DNA from: Paenibacillus_L residui
GTDB lineage: Bacteria; Bacillota; Bacilli; Paenibacillales; NBRC-103111
Length of the DNA stretch: 64,000 bases
Assembly: GCF_042677205.1 (NCBI RefSeq)
Contig: NZ_JBHTIU010000050.1
Location: 12,169-76,168, forward strand
Direction: 5' to 3'
The position numbers and the translations under genes were made by a program. This document shows positions 17,900 through 26,880 of this stretch, in pieces; the stretch's first letter is position 1, and each line of letters begins with the position of its first letter. The notes under the pieces were generated by a model. It saw nothing but the letters and a program-made list of their open reading frames with translations. It was not told where the DNA came from and ran no database searches.

Positions 17900-19089
17900 T
17901 GCGAATATTACATACCGCCGATTGGCATCTCGGGCGGACGCTGGAAGGAAGAAGCCGGCTGGAGGAGCAGGAAGCCTTCCTGGACGAGCTGGTCGGGATT
18001 GTGCGGGATCAGCAGATCGATCTCGTGCTGATGGCGGGAGACGTCTATGATACGGTAAATCCTCCGGCCCAGGCGGAGAAGCTGTTCTATGAGAGCATAT
18101 CCCGTCTGGCCGACGGGGGAGCGCGGCAGATTGTCGCCATCGCCGGGAATCACGACAATCCCGAGCGTCTTGCGGCATCCGCACCTCTGGCTGACCGTCA
18201 AGGGATTACACTGCTTGGCCTGCCGGGCACCGAAGCGATGCCGCTGGATATCCGCCGGACCGGAGAGCGGGCGATGCTCTACGCCCTGCCGTATCCATCG
18301 GAATCCCGTCTGAAGGAGCTGCTGTCCGAGGACGCGGATGAGGAAAGTCTGCAGGTCGTTTATTCGGACCGGATCGGGGCCATGATCCGCCAGGCTTCGC
18401 AAAGCTTCTCCAAGGATACGGTCAATTTGATCATGAGCCATATTTATGTGCTCGGCGGGGCGGAGTCCGATTCAGAACGGCCGATCCAGGTAGGCGGAGC
18501 TTATACCGTTAACGCGAAGGCCTTTGGCACGGCGGCGGATTACGTCGCTCTCGGCCATCTTCACCGCCCGCAATCGGTGAAGGCGGACGTGCCGGTCAAA
18601 TATTCGGGCTCTCCGCTTGCCTACAGCTTCTCGGAAGCGGGGCAAGCCAAATCAGTCACGGTACTCGATATATCCCCCGGTGGAACACTGAGGACGGAGG
18701 AGATTTATCTGTCCAGCGGGCGTCCGCTCGTTCGTTGGAAAGCGGCGGAAGGAATCGCTCAAGTATACCGCTGGTTCGAGGAGAACAGGGATGCTTCCGC
18801 GTGGATCGATTTGGAAATCCATCTGGAGGAAGCTCTGACTATGGAACAAATTCAGGGCTTGCGCAAGCAGCGAGGCGGGATTGTGCAGATCCGCCCGATT
18901 TTCACCCAAGCTTCCGAGCAGCTTCCGGAGGAGCAGGAGAGGCTGCCCATCGACGAAATGTTCAGCCGCTTTTATTCGCGGCAAACCGGTGGAGCCCAAC
19001 CTGAACCGGAATTAATTCGTCTGTTTATGGAGCTGCTTAATGCCGAAGAGGATTCCGATTCAGAATCAGCAGGGGAGGCGAGAGGATGA
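17899..19089 (+). CDS. sbcD: Nuclease SbcD (Mre11-like) of SbcCD
   Basis: Mn2+-dependent exonuclease/endonuclease subunit of SbcCD, which opens hairpins and protein-blocked ends. It is 396 aa. Calcineurin-like phosphodiesterase motifs are visible in order: ADWHLGR (about 7-13), AGDVYD, AGNHDN and, later, LGHLHRPQ. A C-terminal capping domain follows (SGSPLAYSFSEAG). ATG 17899 shares a base with the addA stop (TAATG) and GGAGG precedes it. The end overlaps sbcC by 4 bases (ATGA). Confidence 0.96.
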   Translation: MRILHTADWHLGRTLEGRSRLEEQEAFLDELVGIVRDQQIDLVLMAGDVYDTVNPPAQAEKLFYESISRLADGGARQIVAIAGNHDNPERLAASAPLADRQGITLLGLPGTEAMPLDIRRTGERAMLYALPYPSESRLKELLSEDADEESLQVVYSDRIGAMIRQASQSFSKDTVNLIMSHIYVLGGAESDSERPIQVGGAYTVNAKAFGTAADYVALGHLHRPQSVKADVPVKYSGSPLAYSFSEAGQAKSVTVLDISPGGTLRTEEIYLSSGRPLVRWKAAEGIAQVYRWFEENRDASAWIDLEIHLEEALTMEQIQGLRKQRGGIVQIRPIFTQASEQLPEEQERLPIDEMFSRFYSRQTGGAQPEPELIRLFMELLNAEEDSDSESAGEARG

Positions 19090-22000
19090 GGCCGGTCTAT
19101 TTATCGCTATCCGGATTGCAGAGCTATCGCGAGAAGCAGGAGGTAGATTTCACCCGTCTGTGCGACGCGGGCGTGTTCGGGATTTTCGGGCCGACGGGAA
19201 GCGGAAAATCGACGATCCTCGATGCCATCACATTAGCCCTCTATGGCAAAGTGGAGCGCGCCAGCAACGGGACGCAAGGTATTCTGAACCATGCGGAGAA
19301 GGTGCTGTCCGTTTCCTTCGTGTTCGAATTGTCCTATTCGGGAGGGGTCAAGAAATACCGGGTAGAAAGGCAGTTCAAGCGCGGTAATGAATTGTCCGTG
19401 AACAATACGATCAGCCGTCTGATCGAAGAAGCGAATGGGGAAGGGGTCGTCCTGGCGGATAAAGCATCCGAGGTAAACCAGCGGATTCAGCAAATTCTGG
19501 GCTTATCCATGCAGGATTTTACGAGGGCCGTCGTGCTTCCGCAAGGGAAATTCGCCGAGTTCCTGTCTCTCAAAGGAAGCGAGCGAAGGCAGATGCTGCA
19601 GCGGTTGTTTCACCTGGAGCAGTACGGCGATTTGTTGAATGCGAGAGTCAGCCGCAAGCTGAAGGATACGGAGGCTGCCGTCAAGGAACTGGCGGCGGAG
19701 CAGCAGGGGCTCGGGGACGCCTCCCGGGAGGCGGTTGCGGCAGCGGAGCAGCGCTTCCAGTCGGCGGCGGAACAAGCCAAGGAGAAGCGGGAACTGCGAT
19801 TGCTGGCAGACATGAGATGGGAAGAGAGCCGCAAAATATATATGCTGAAGCAGGAGGCAGCGGCACTCCGCCAGGAATGGCAGGCGCTGGCCGGGAGGGA
19901 GCCGGAAATCCGGGCCATGGAGGAAGGAATACAGCGGGCCGGACAGGCCGAGCTCCTGTATCCGCTCTTTCGGGAATGGGAGGAAGCCCGGCGATGGTCT
20001 GCCGAGAAGCTAAGGTTACATAATGAAATTAAATCCGGCTTCGAACGGATGTCGCGAATGCATGACGAGACGGCGGCACAGTATACGGAAGCCAGACAGC
20101 GGCTGGCCGAGCATGAAGCTCCACTGCGCATTCGCATGGAAGAGCTGCAGCAAGCTCTTCGGCTGGCGGAGGAAGCGGGGCGGAGCGAGGCTGCCCTTCA
20201 TGCGTTGGATTCTCGTAAACAGGAGGCTCTTCTGCATAAGCAGAAGACGGAGGAGGAGCTGCTGAAGGAGCGGCAAATCCATGCCAAGGCCCTTCGTTTG
20301 CAAACGGAGCTGAAGGAGCGGAAACAGCTTGTCGAGGTCCCTTCCGAGGAGCGGCAGCGTCTTCAGGATGCTTCCAAGGCACAGCAGAAGTGGGAAACGC
20401 TGGCCCGTCAGCGCGCCGAAGGAGAGCGGGAGGCACAGGAGGCGGAGGAGCGTCTGGCCCTTGTGGAGAAGGAGGAGCGGGAAGTCCGATCCGGACAGGA
20501 GCGTCTGGCGAACCGCCTGCAGCTTCACTGGTCCGAGACGGTCAGGCAAGCGGCTTCCGCAGCACAATTGGAGCGGTCGGCCGCGGCACTTCTGCGGGAA
20601 GCCAATGACTGGCTGCGGCGGATTGAGGAGGAGGAGCGGGAGCAGGAGCTTGGCCGGCTGGCGTCGATGCTGGCCTCCTCCTTAAGCCCGGGCGACGCAT
20701 GCCCGGTGTGCGGCTCGCTCCATCATCCGGCACCCGCTCAGGCCCACACGGCGCACGAATACGCAGGGGAGATCAAGGTGCTGAAGCAGGTGGCCGAGGA
20801 AGCCAAAGACCTGCAGGTACAGGCCATGCAGCTGAAGCTGTCCGTCGGCCATTTGGCGGAGAAGCTGGCGGACCGGATAGGCGGCGCTTCTCTGCAGGAG
20901 GCTGCGGCGGCTGCCGCCGAGGCGGCAACGCCACCGGAGGGCGGAGCGTCCATGGCTGCCCGGTATGCGGAATCGGCAGAGGCCTTTATCGGTCAGACCG
21001 CCAAGGACGGCAAAGAATCTGTTCCGGGACCGAACGTATCGGGTGATGAGGCCGAACAGGTGCACTTGCATAAGCTTGCGAAGGTGGAGGAGCAGGCCGA
21101 CAAGCTGCTTGAACATGGACGAGCTCTGCGGGAGCGGCTGGAAGGCGAGAAGAACGCATTAGCCCGTATGGAAGGGCAGATGCGGGACTTGTTCGCAGAG
21201 TGGACGCTTCTGGAGCAGCGGCGTGGAGAGCTGGCAGCGCGGAAGGATGCTTTACGCACCGTGAAGGACGGCGGCGTCCGCAAGCTGGAGGCCGTCCGTG
21301 CGGAAATGGATCTTCAGGAACGGGAATGGCAGCGAAGGTTTCCCGATCTGAACAGGGACACTCTGGAGGAGCAGCTTGCCGCTCTGCATCACAAGGATAA
21401 AGAACGGGAGGAACTGAACGAACGGCTGGACAAGAGCGTTGTTTTCCTGGAAAACTCGTTAGCGAAGCTTAACGAGCTGCAAGCGGAGATGGTCGAACGG
21501 GACAAAGAATTGCTGCAATTGGATACGGAGCGCAAGGGGCTGGAGCAGCTGCTCTCGATGCAGAAGCAGCAGTTAGCGGAGAAGGCGGGCCATGAGCCGG
21601 TCGATCGTCAACTCTCGGAGGTTAAGAGCCGTCTGGAACGGCTTGTTGCCGAGGAGAAGGAGCAAGCTGCCAGACTCGAGAAGGTCCGGGCCGAGCTGCA
21701 GGAGCTGAACCGGCAATTCATTGCTTCCGGCCAAGATTGCAGCGCCGCCGATCAGCAGCTGGCCAAGACCGAGGCCCATTGGCGCAAGGCACTGGAGCCG
21801 TCCCCGTTTGCCGGGGAAGAGGAGGTTCGCAGGGCGCTGCTTACGCCCGAACGGCTGCAGCAGTGGTCCTCCGAAGTCGCCGAATATCGGGACAGGAAGT
21901 CTCGCCTGGAAGCCAGGTTGGAGCATATCGACGGCCAGTTGTCCGGGGCCGACATTACGGAAGCGCAATGGCAGGAAATCCAGAGAGCGAAGGAAGAGGC

Positions 22001-22634
22001 GCATCTGCTTGATGAACAGGCGCTGAGCGAGCGTGCCAAAGCGGAGCGGGATCTGGAAGACCTGAAGAACAAGCACGCCCACTGGACCGAGCTGGAAGCC
22101 AAGCGTGCCCGGAACGAAGAGGAATACGGGCGGCTGCATAAATTGCAATCCGTGTTAAGAGGGAATGCTTTCGTTGAGTTCATAGCCGAGGAACAATTGA
22201 TGCAGGTGAGCCGTTCCGCCTCGCACAAGCTGGGTCAGCTTACCCGTCAGCGCTATGCGATTGAGATCGATTCCAGCGGGGGATTCGTTATCCGGGACGA
22301 CGCCAACGGCGGAATCCGGCGCCCGGTCAGCTCCTTGTCGGGAGGGGAGACGTTCTTGACCTCCCTTGCGCTCGCCCTTGCGCTGTCTGCCCAGATTCAG
22401 CTTAGCGGCCAGTATCCGCTCGAATTTTTCTTCCTGGACGAAGGCTTCGGGACATTGGACCCCGACCTGCTGGATACGGTGATCGGCGCTTTGGAGAAGC
22501 TGCATACCGACCGTTTAACGGTTGGCATTATCAGCCATGTGCCTGAGCTGAAGGCACGCCTTCCCCGCCGCTTGATCGTGCAGCCCGCCGAGCCCTCGGG
22601 ACAGGGCAGTCGGCTTTATGTGGAGAGCTTGTAG
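19086..22634 (+). CDS. sbcC: Exonuclease SbcC (Rad50-like ATPase)
   Basis: SMC-like ATPase partner of SbcD. It is 1182 aa. The N-terminal ATPase half has the Walker A FGPTGSGKSTILDAI (about 34-48). Two very long coiled-coil arms rich in Glu, Arg, Leu and Ala flank the zinc hook CPVCGS (Cys about 538 and 541). The C-terminal half has the ABC signature SSLSGGETF and Walker B FFFLDEGFGTLD. Its ATG overlaps the sbcD stop, closing a four-gene operon. A weak hairpin (CCGGCT/AGCCGG, about 22752-22768) lies beyond it. Confidence 0.97.
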   Translation: MRPVYLSLSGLQSYREKQEVDFTRLCDAGVFGIFGPTGSGKSTILDAITLALYGKVERASNGTQGILNHAEKVLSVSFVFELSYSGGVKKYRVERQFKRGNELSVNNTISRLIEEANGEGVVLADKASEVNQRIQQILGLSMQDFTRAVVLPQGKFAEFLSLKGSERRQMLQRLFHLEQYGDLLNARVSRKLKDTEAAVKELAAEQQGLGDASREAVAAAEQRFQSAAEQAKEKRELRLLADMRWEESRKIYMLKQEAAALRQEWQALAGREPEIRAMEEGIQRAGQAELLYPLFREWEEARRWSAEKLRLHNEIKSGFERMSRMHDETAAQYTEARQRLAEHEAPLRIRMEELQQALRLAEEAGRSEAALHALDSRKQEALLHKQKTEEELLKERQIHAKALRLQTELKERKQLVEVPSEERQRLQDASKAQQKWETLARQRAEGEREAQEAEERLALVEKEEREVRSGQERLANRLQLHWSETVRQAASAAQLERSAAALLREANDWLRRIEEEEREQELGRLASMLASSLSPGDACPVCGSLHHPAPAQAHTAHEYAGEIKVLKQVAEEAKDLQVQAMQLKLSVGHLAEKLADRIGGASLQEAAAAAAEAATPPEGGASMAARYAESAEAFIGQTAKDGKESVPGPNVSGDEAEQVHLHKLAKVEEQADKLLEHGRALRERLEGEKNALARMEGQMRDLFAEWTLLEQRRGELAARKDALRTVKDGGVRKLEAVRAEMDLQEREWQRRFPDLNRDTLEEQLAALHHKDKEREELNERLDKSVVFLENSLAKLNELQAEMVERDKELLQLDTERKGLEQLLSMQKQQLAEKAGHEPVDRQLSEVKSRLERLVAEEKEQAARLEKVRAELQELNRQFIASGQDCSAADQQLAKTEAHWRKALEPSPFAGEEEVRRALLTPERLQQWSSEVAEYRDRKSRLEARLEHIDGQLSGADITEAQWQEIQRAKEEAHLLDEQALSERAKAERDLEDLKNKHAHWTELEAKRARNEEEYGRLHKLQSVLRGNAFVEFIAEEQLMQVSRSASHKLGQLTRQRYAIEIDSSGGFVIRDDANGGIRRPVSSLSGGETFLTSLALALALSAQIQLSGQYPLEFFFLDEGFGTLDPDLLDTVIGALEKLHTDRLTVGIISHVPELKARLPRRLIVQPAEPSGQGSRLYVESL

Positions 22635-22860
22635 CTATAACTAATAAGGCTTCCGCTTCCCGAATAAATCGTGATTCTTTCTCCATGAGTTGAACACGTA
22701 TCCTATAATTGGTTAAACTATGTTTATCGGGGACGCTTTAGCTGTTAAGAATCCGGCTTCTACAGCCGGTTTATGATTAGACGGGCCAGTCTCCATTTGA
22801 TTTTACCGATGCCCGGCATCGCTGAACAAGCTTACTATGCATTTAAACGAAGGGATGATT

Positions 22861-23208
22861 ATGGTCATGGATTGCATCTTTTGTAAAATTATCGAAGGTT
22901 CCATTCCTTCGAAGAAAATCTATGAGAACGACAAGGTGCTTGCTTTTCACGATATCCAGCCGGCCGCACCCGTTCATGCTCTTATAATTCCCAAGAAGCA
23001 CATCGCCACCATGAATGATGTCCAGGAGGAAGATGTGGAGGTTATTGGAGAGATTCATCTCGCCGCACAAGAGGTTGCGAAACAGCTTGGAGTTCATGAG
23101 AGCGGATATCGGCTGCTTAATAACTGCGGCAAGAATGCCGGGCAAGTCGTGTTTCATCTTCATTATCATCTGTTGGGCGGCGAGAAGCTGGGTCCTTTAA
23201 ACGGTTAA
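22861..23208 (+). CDS. HIT family protein (HinT-like nucleotide hydrolase)
   Basis: Small hydrolase or transferase of the histidine triad superfamily, which acts on purine nucleoside phosphoramidates or similar nucleotides. The product is about 115 aa. DCIFCKIIEG at the start provides the CxxC of zinc-bearing HinT proteins; the histidine triad is VFHLHYHLLGGE near the end. ATG 22861 is preferred because AAGGG lies 6 bases upstream; ATG 22855 and 22867 in the same frame are alternatives. It stands alone between the sbcDC operon and the rpsU promoter. Confidence 0.94.
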   Translation: MVMDCIFCKIIEGSIPSKKIYENDKVLAFHDIQPAAPVHALIIPKKHIATMNDVQEEDVEVIGEIHLAAQEVAKQLGVHESGYRLLNNCGKNAGQVVFHLHYHLLGGEKLGPLNG

Positions 23209-23408
23209 TTCTGCGGAACTGTCAACATAGATTTTCATCCGAACTCCTCTCATGCGGGAAGCAAACCGCTCGAAAAATAGTTTCTTAATAAATAGGAGAG
23301 GCGAAGCTAGGTATAAGAAAAACCGCTCGTTTAACCAACTGAAGGAACCGGAAGAACGCCGTGAGGGCAAGGAGCCGCAGCATAGTTTGGGTTATGTTGG
23401 GAGGTAGG

Positions 23409-23438
23409 TTGACACCCGCTTTCCTTATAACATATAAT
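23409..23438 (+). promoter_or_regulatory. Sigma-A promoter for rpsU-yqeY
   Basis: A perfect TTGACA (23409-23414), an 18-base spacer and a perfect TATAAT (23433-23438) about 60 bases before the rpsU start. It is one of the best consensus promoters in the window and fits a highly expressed ribosomal-protein gene. The 170 bases before it hold no recognised gene. Confidence 0.85.
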
Positions 23439-23496
23439 GAAGTTTGATACCCGTGTTAGTCGTTTTGGACGGTCTGTTCGGAGGGAGGGAAATCTG

Positions 23497-23670
23497 GTGT
23501 CAGAAACAAAAGTTCGTAAGAATGAAACAATAGATGCTGCTCTTCGCCGCTTTAAACGTTCCATCGCTAAAGATGGAGTGCTGGCTGAGGTAAAAAAGCG
23601 TAAGCATTACGAAAAGCCCAGCGTTAGACGTAAGAAGAAGTCGGAGGCCGCTCGGAAGCGGAAGTTCTAG
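23497..23670 (+). CDS. rpsU: Small ribosomal subunit protein S21
   Basis: The 57-aa very basic protein of the 30S subunit, located near the anti-Shine-Dalgarno end of 16S rRNA. The sequence begins (V)SETKVRKNETID, continues ALRRFKRSIAKDG and ends in a Lys/Arg tail (RRKKKSEAARKRKF). The start is GTG 23497, with GGAGGGAGGG 7 bases upstream; an earlier in-frame ATG at 23437 overlaps the promoter -10 box and would give an abnormal leader. yqeY starts 12 bases after the stop, as in B. subtilis. Confidence 0.98.
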   Translation: MSETKVRKNETIDAALRRFKRSIAKDGVLAEVKKRKHYEKPSVRRKKKSEAARKRKF

Positions 23671-23682
23671 GAGGACTTATTG

Positions 23683-24126
23683 ATGAGCTTAAGTGATCGA
23701 TTGAACGAAGATATGAAGCAGGCGATGAAGAGCCAGGATAAATTCAGACTCTCCGTAATCCGAATGATCCGCTCCGCGATCAAGAATATTGAAATCGATC
23801 AGCGTAGATCGTTGGATGACAACGAAGTGCTTGATATAATAAGTCGTGAAATCAAACAGCGAAAAGATTCCCTCCAGGAATTCGAAAAAGCAGGCCGAGA
23901 GGATTTGGCGCAAGCTGCTAAAGCAGAAATTGCCGTCATTGCCGAGTACCTTCCGCAGCAATTGACGGAGGAAGAGGTTAGAGTTCTTGTACAGCAGACC
24001 ATCCAGGAAACGGGCGCTTCTTCCAAAGCGGAAATGGGCAAGGTGATGGGTGCTCTTATGCCGAAGGTAAAAGGGCGCGCAGACGGCAAGCTCGTCAATC
24101 AGTTGGTACAACAACTGCTGAATTAA
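23683..24126 (+). CDS. yqeY: YqeY/GatB-like domain protein
   Basis: A 147-aa helical protein of the GatB/YqeY family, related to the C-terminal tRNA-binding tail of amidotransferase subunit GatB. Signatures: LSDRLNEDMKQAMKSQDK, LRMIRSAIKN-like helix (VIRMIRSAIKN), YLPQQLTEEE and GKVMGALMPKVKGRADG. A role in tRNA-dependent metabolism is plausible but unproven. ATG 23683 has TAGGAGG at 8 bases; TTG 23680 is also in frame. It is cotranscribed with rpsU and followed by a strong terminator. Confidence 0.95.
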   Translation: MSLSDRLNEDMKQAMKSQDKFRLSVIRMIRSAIKNIEIDQRRSLDDNEVLDIISREIKQRKDSLQEFEKAGREDLAQAAKAEIAVIAEYLPQQLTEEEVRVLVQQTIQETGASSKAEMGKVMGALMPKVKGRADGKLVNQLVQQLLN

Positions 24127-24140
24127 ACCGACAACTGGTG

Positions 24141-24166
24141 AAACACCCCGTTCAGGGGTGTTTTTT
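24141..24166 (+). terminator. Terminator after rpsU-yqeY
   Basis: AACACCCC pairs with GGGGTGTT around GTTCA and is followed by six T. Confidence 0.92.
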
Positions 24167-24190
24167 ACTATCTTACGGAATACGCAGACA

Positions 24191-24227
24191 GGTTTCTGAT
24201 CCGCAGCTTAGGCTGCGGATCAAAAAC
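24191..24227. repeat. Long near-perfect palindrome
   Basis: GGTTT-TGATCCGCAGC (24191-24207, one unpaired base) pairs with GCTGCGGATCA-AAACC (24211-24227) around a 3-4 base loop, giving about 16 bp. Neither strand has a U tract after the stem, so it is not a normal terminator. It may be an interspersed palindromic repeat or a protein-binding site. Confidence 0.55.
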
Positions 24228-24341
24228 CGCTACTAGGCATGTTTTACTGGTTCCTATGGAGCGGTTGCAGTACATAATTTTCCAGTCGGGAGTAATCATA
24301 TTTACAAGGCAGACGACTTTTGCAAAAATTTGTTTAAGCTT

Positions 24342-24367
24342 TGAAACATATGCCAAAACTTTACGTA
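24342..24367 (+). promoter_or_regulatory. Sigma-W type ECF promoter for nfeD-floA
   Basis: TGAAAC (24342-24347), a spacer of exactly 16 bases and CGTA (24364-24367). This equals the sigma-W consensus of B. subtilis, where yqeZ-yqfA-yqfB (nfeD-floA) is a known sigma-W operon. It lies about 47 bases before the nfeD start. A close relative of sigma-W, such as another ECF factor, could also use it. Confidence 0.85.
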
Positions 24368-24413
24368 GTACTTTGTAAAAGGCTGCGAGAAAACCAAGAA
24401 AGGAGGGGGAACT

Positions 24414-25772
24414 ATGCTCAAAAAAAGAATTATGCAGGTGGTCTGGTTATTGCCTTTGTTGTTAATGCTGCTGCCCTTTGCAGGAATCCATGCGGAGAGC
24501 CAGCCCGCTTCATCCCGTGCCGTATATATCATCCCGGTGCATCAAACGATTGAAAGCGGTCTGCAGAGCTTCCTGGAGAGAGCCTTTAAAGAGGCGCACG
24601 AAGCTTCTGCCCAACTTATCGTCCTGGATATCAATACGCTAGGCGGCGAGATTACCGCAGCTATGGAGATTGGGAACCTCGTAAGAGACAGCAAAATTCC
24701 TACGGTCGCTTTCGTTCATGGAGACGCAGCATCTGCGGGTACCTTCATTGCCTTGAATGCCAATGAAATCGTAATGTCTCCGGGGAGCGTCATTGGCGCG
24801 GCGGCTATCGTGGATGCGAGCGGCAGGGAAGTGGATAATGCCAAGCACATCTCCTACTGGGTAGAATCGATGGAATCGGCTGCCAAGATGAGAGGGCGCA
24901 ACCCGGTTATCGCTGCGGGAATGGTCGATAAAAATATCGTGGTCGAAATTCCCGAAGCCGGCCGAACATTTGCTAAGGGACAACTGGTCTCGCTCTCCTA
25001 TGATGACGCCCTGAAAGCCGGTTATTCCGAGCATACCGCAGCAACTCTCGAAGAAGTGCTGAGCTTCAAAAATGTACAGGAGGCTCCGCGCATATTTGTA
25101 GAACCGAGCACAGCGGAGAACCTGAGCCGGATTCTTACAAGCCCCGTAGCCAAAACCTTGTTATTGCTGATCGGTATCGCCGGCGTAGCGATTGAACTGT
25201 TCGTTCCGGGCTTCGGCTTGCCGGGCATCCTGGGGGCTCTCGGGTTCGGCTTATACTTTTTTAGCCATTATATTGCCGGTTTTGCCGGGATTGAGGAGAT
25301 TGTTTTATTTGTTCTCGGCATCATTTTGCTCATTATAGAAGTTGTCGTTCCGGGCTTTGGATTGTTTGCCGCGGCCGGTACCATTTCCCTGATCAGCGGG
25401 GTTGTGATGGCTTCCTATAATACGGCGAGCGGTTTGAAATCGTTGGGGATTGCCGTGATTCCCGCTATTATCCTGATCGCCATCTTTATTAAGATCTTTA
25501 AGCGTAAAGGAGTATGGAAGAAATTCATTCTGAGTGAAGAGCAGAAGAATGAGGAAGGGTATACAAGCAGTTCCGTCAAAGACCATCTGTTAGGAAAAAA
25601 CGGAGTGGCTTTAACGGTCCTTCGCCCATCCGGCACCGCATTGATCGGTGAAGAACGCATTGATGTGGTCACCTTTGGGGATTACATTGATAAAGGCCGG
25701 AAAATTAAAGTAACCCAAATAGAAGGAACACGGGTAGTCGTCCGCGAACTTAATGAGGATGAGATCGGCTAG
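24414..25772 (+). CDS. nfeD: NfeD family membrane serine protease (YqeZ/NfeD1b-like)
   Basis: Exported/membrane protein that partners the flotillin FloA and is tied to membrane-stress resistance. It is 452 aa. A signal peptide (MLKKRIMQVVWLLPLLL..., likely cut after A27 in IHA-ES) leads into a ClpP-like serine protease domain (about 35-225) with GDAASAGTFIAL, Ser about 107 as nucleophile. Four to five hydrophobic helices follow (about 245-365), and a C-terminal OB-fold NfeD domain (about 390-450: GVALTVLRPSGTALI, GDYIDKGRKIKVTQI). ATG 24414 has AAAGGAGG at about 8 bases. floA follows. Confidence 0.95.
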   Translation: MLKKRIMQVVWLLPLLLMLLPFAGIHAESQPASSRAVYIIPVHQTIESGLQSFLERAFKEAHEASAQLIVLDINTLGGEITAAMEIGNLVRDSKIPTVAFVHGDAASAGTFIALNANEIVMSPGSVIGAAAIVDASGREVDNAKHISYWVESMESAAKMRGRNPVIAAGMVDKNIVVEIPEAGRTFAKGQLVSLSYDDALKAGYSEHTAATLEEVLSFKNVQEAPRIFVEPSTAENLSRILTSPVAKTLLLLIGIAGVAIELFVPGFGLPGILGALGFGLYFFSHYIAGFAGIEEIVLFVLGIILLIIEVVVPGFGLFAAAGTISLISGVVMASYNTASGLKSLGIAVIPAIILIAIFIKIFKRKGVWKKFILSEEQKNEEGYTSSSVKDHLLGKNGVALTVLRPSGTALIGEERIDVVTFGDYIDKGRKIKVTQIEGTRVVVRELNEDEIG

Positions 25773-25844
25773 AGCCGGATCCAGGCTGAGCCCCGAGGCT
25801 CATTAAGACAGATAACAATAAAATGAATCAGGAGGTTGTTACAT

Positions 25845-26837
25845 TTGGCTGATCTAGATATTTTTACTTTGTTGATCGCAGCGCTGGTTATTATTGTGCT
25901 GGCCGTATTTTTCAGCTTTTTCCCGGTGATGCTGTGGATTTCCGCACAAGCCTCCGGCGTACGCGTCGGGATTTTCACCCTGGTGGCCATGCGCTTGCGT
26001 CGTGTCATTCCCAGCCGGATTGTCAATCCGCAAATCAAGGCTACCAAAGCGGGACTTGGGCTGTCCATTAACCAATTGGAAAGCCATTTTCTCGCCGGGG
26101 GGAATGTTGACCGGGTAGTCAATGCTTTAATCGCGGCACAGCGTGCGAACATAGCGCTTGGCTTCGAACGTGCGGCTGCCATTGACCTGGCCGGACGGGA
26201 TGTGCTGCAGGCCGTACAAATGAGCGTTAACCCGCGAGTGATCGAAACTCCGATGGTTGCCGCCGTAGCCAAGGATGGAATTGAAGTAAAAGTTAAAGCG
26301 CGCGTTACGGTACGCGCGAACATCGACCGCCTGGTCGGGGGTGCGGGAGAAGAAACGATCATTGCCCGCGTCGGAGAAGGAATAGTCACGACAGTAGGTT
26401 CCTCCAACACTCACAAGGACGTGTTGGAAAATCCGGATTCGATCTCCAGAACCGTACTTGGCAAAGGCTTGGACGCCGGAACTGCGTTCGAAATTTTGTC
26501 TATCGATATTGCAGATGTAGATGTAGGTAAAAATATCGGAGCCCACCTCCAAACCGAGCAAGCGGAAGCGGACAAGCGGATTGCCCAAGCGAAAGCGGAA
26601 GAACGCCGCGCCATGGCCGTTGCACAGGAGCAAGAAATGAAGGCCAAGGTAGTGGAGATGAAAGCGAAGGTCGTCGAAGCCGAATCCCAGGTTCCGCTGG
26701 CTATGTCGGATGCTCTGCGCCAAGGCAAGCTTGGAGTCATGGATTATATGAACTTGAAAAATATAGAATCCGATACCCAAATGCGTTCCAGCTTCGGACG
26801 CATGCAGGGAATGGATGACAAGAATGACAAGGAATAA
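25845..26837 (+). CDS. floA: Flotillin-like protein FloA (YqfA)
   Basis: SPFH/flotillin scaffold of bacterial membrane microdomains. It is 330 aa, the normal length. A hydrophobic hairpin segment (about 5-30) anchors it; the SPFH domain follows (about 35-235, with NPQIKATKAGLGLSINQLE and VKVKARVTVRANID); then an Ala/Glu/Lys-rich coiled coil (EQAEADKRIAQAKAEERRAM) used for oligomerisation. TTG 25845 is chosen as start because GGAGG lies 9 bases away; the in-frame TTG at 25836 would abut the site. It is cotranscribed with nfeD from the sigma-W promoter. Confidence 0.96.
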   Translation: MADLDIFTLLIAALVIIVLAVFFSFFPVMLWISAQASGVRVGIFTLVAMRLRRVIPSRIVNPQIKATKAGLGLSINQLESHFLAGGNVDRVVNALIAAQRANIALGFERAAAIDLAGRDVLQAVQMSVNPRVIETPMVAAVAKDGIEVKVKARVTVRANIDRLVGGAGEETIIARVGEGIVTTVGSSNTHKDVLENPDSISRTVLGKGLDAGTAFEILSIDIADVDVGKNIGAHLQTEQAEADKRIAQAKAEERRAMAVAQEQEMKAKVVEMKAKVVEAESQVPLAMSDALRQGKLGVMDYMNLKNIESDTQMRSSFGRMQGMDDKNDKE

Positions 26838-26880
26838 CCCTGGCTTCCTCACCATAAACCGAAGCAAAGGGGGGGACTAA

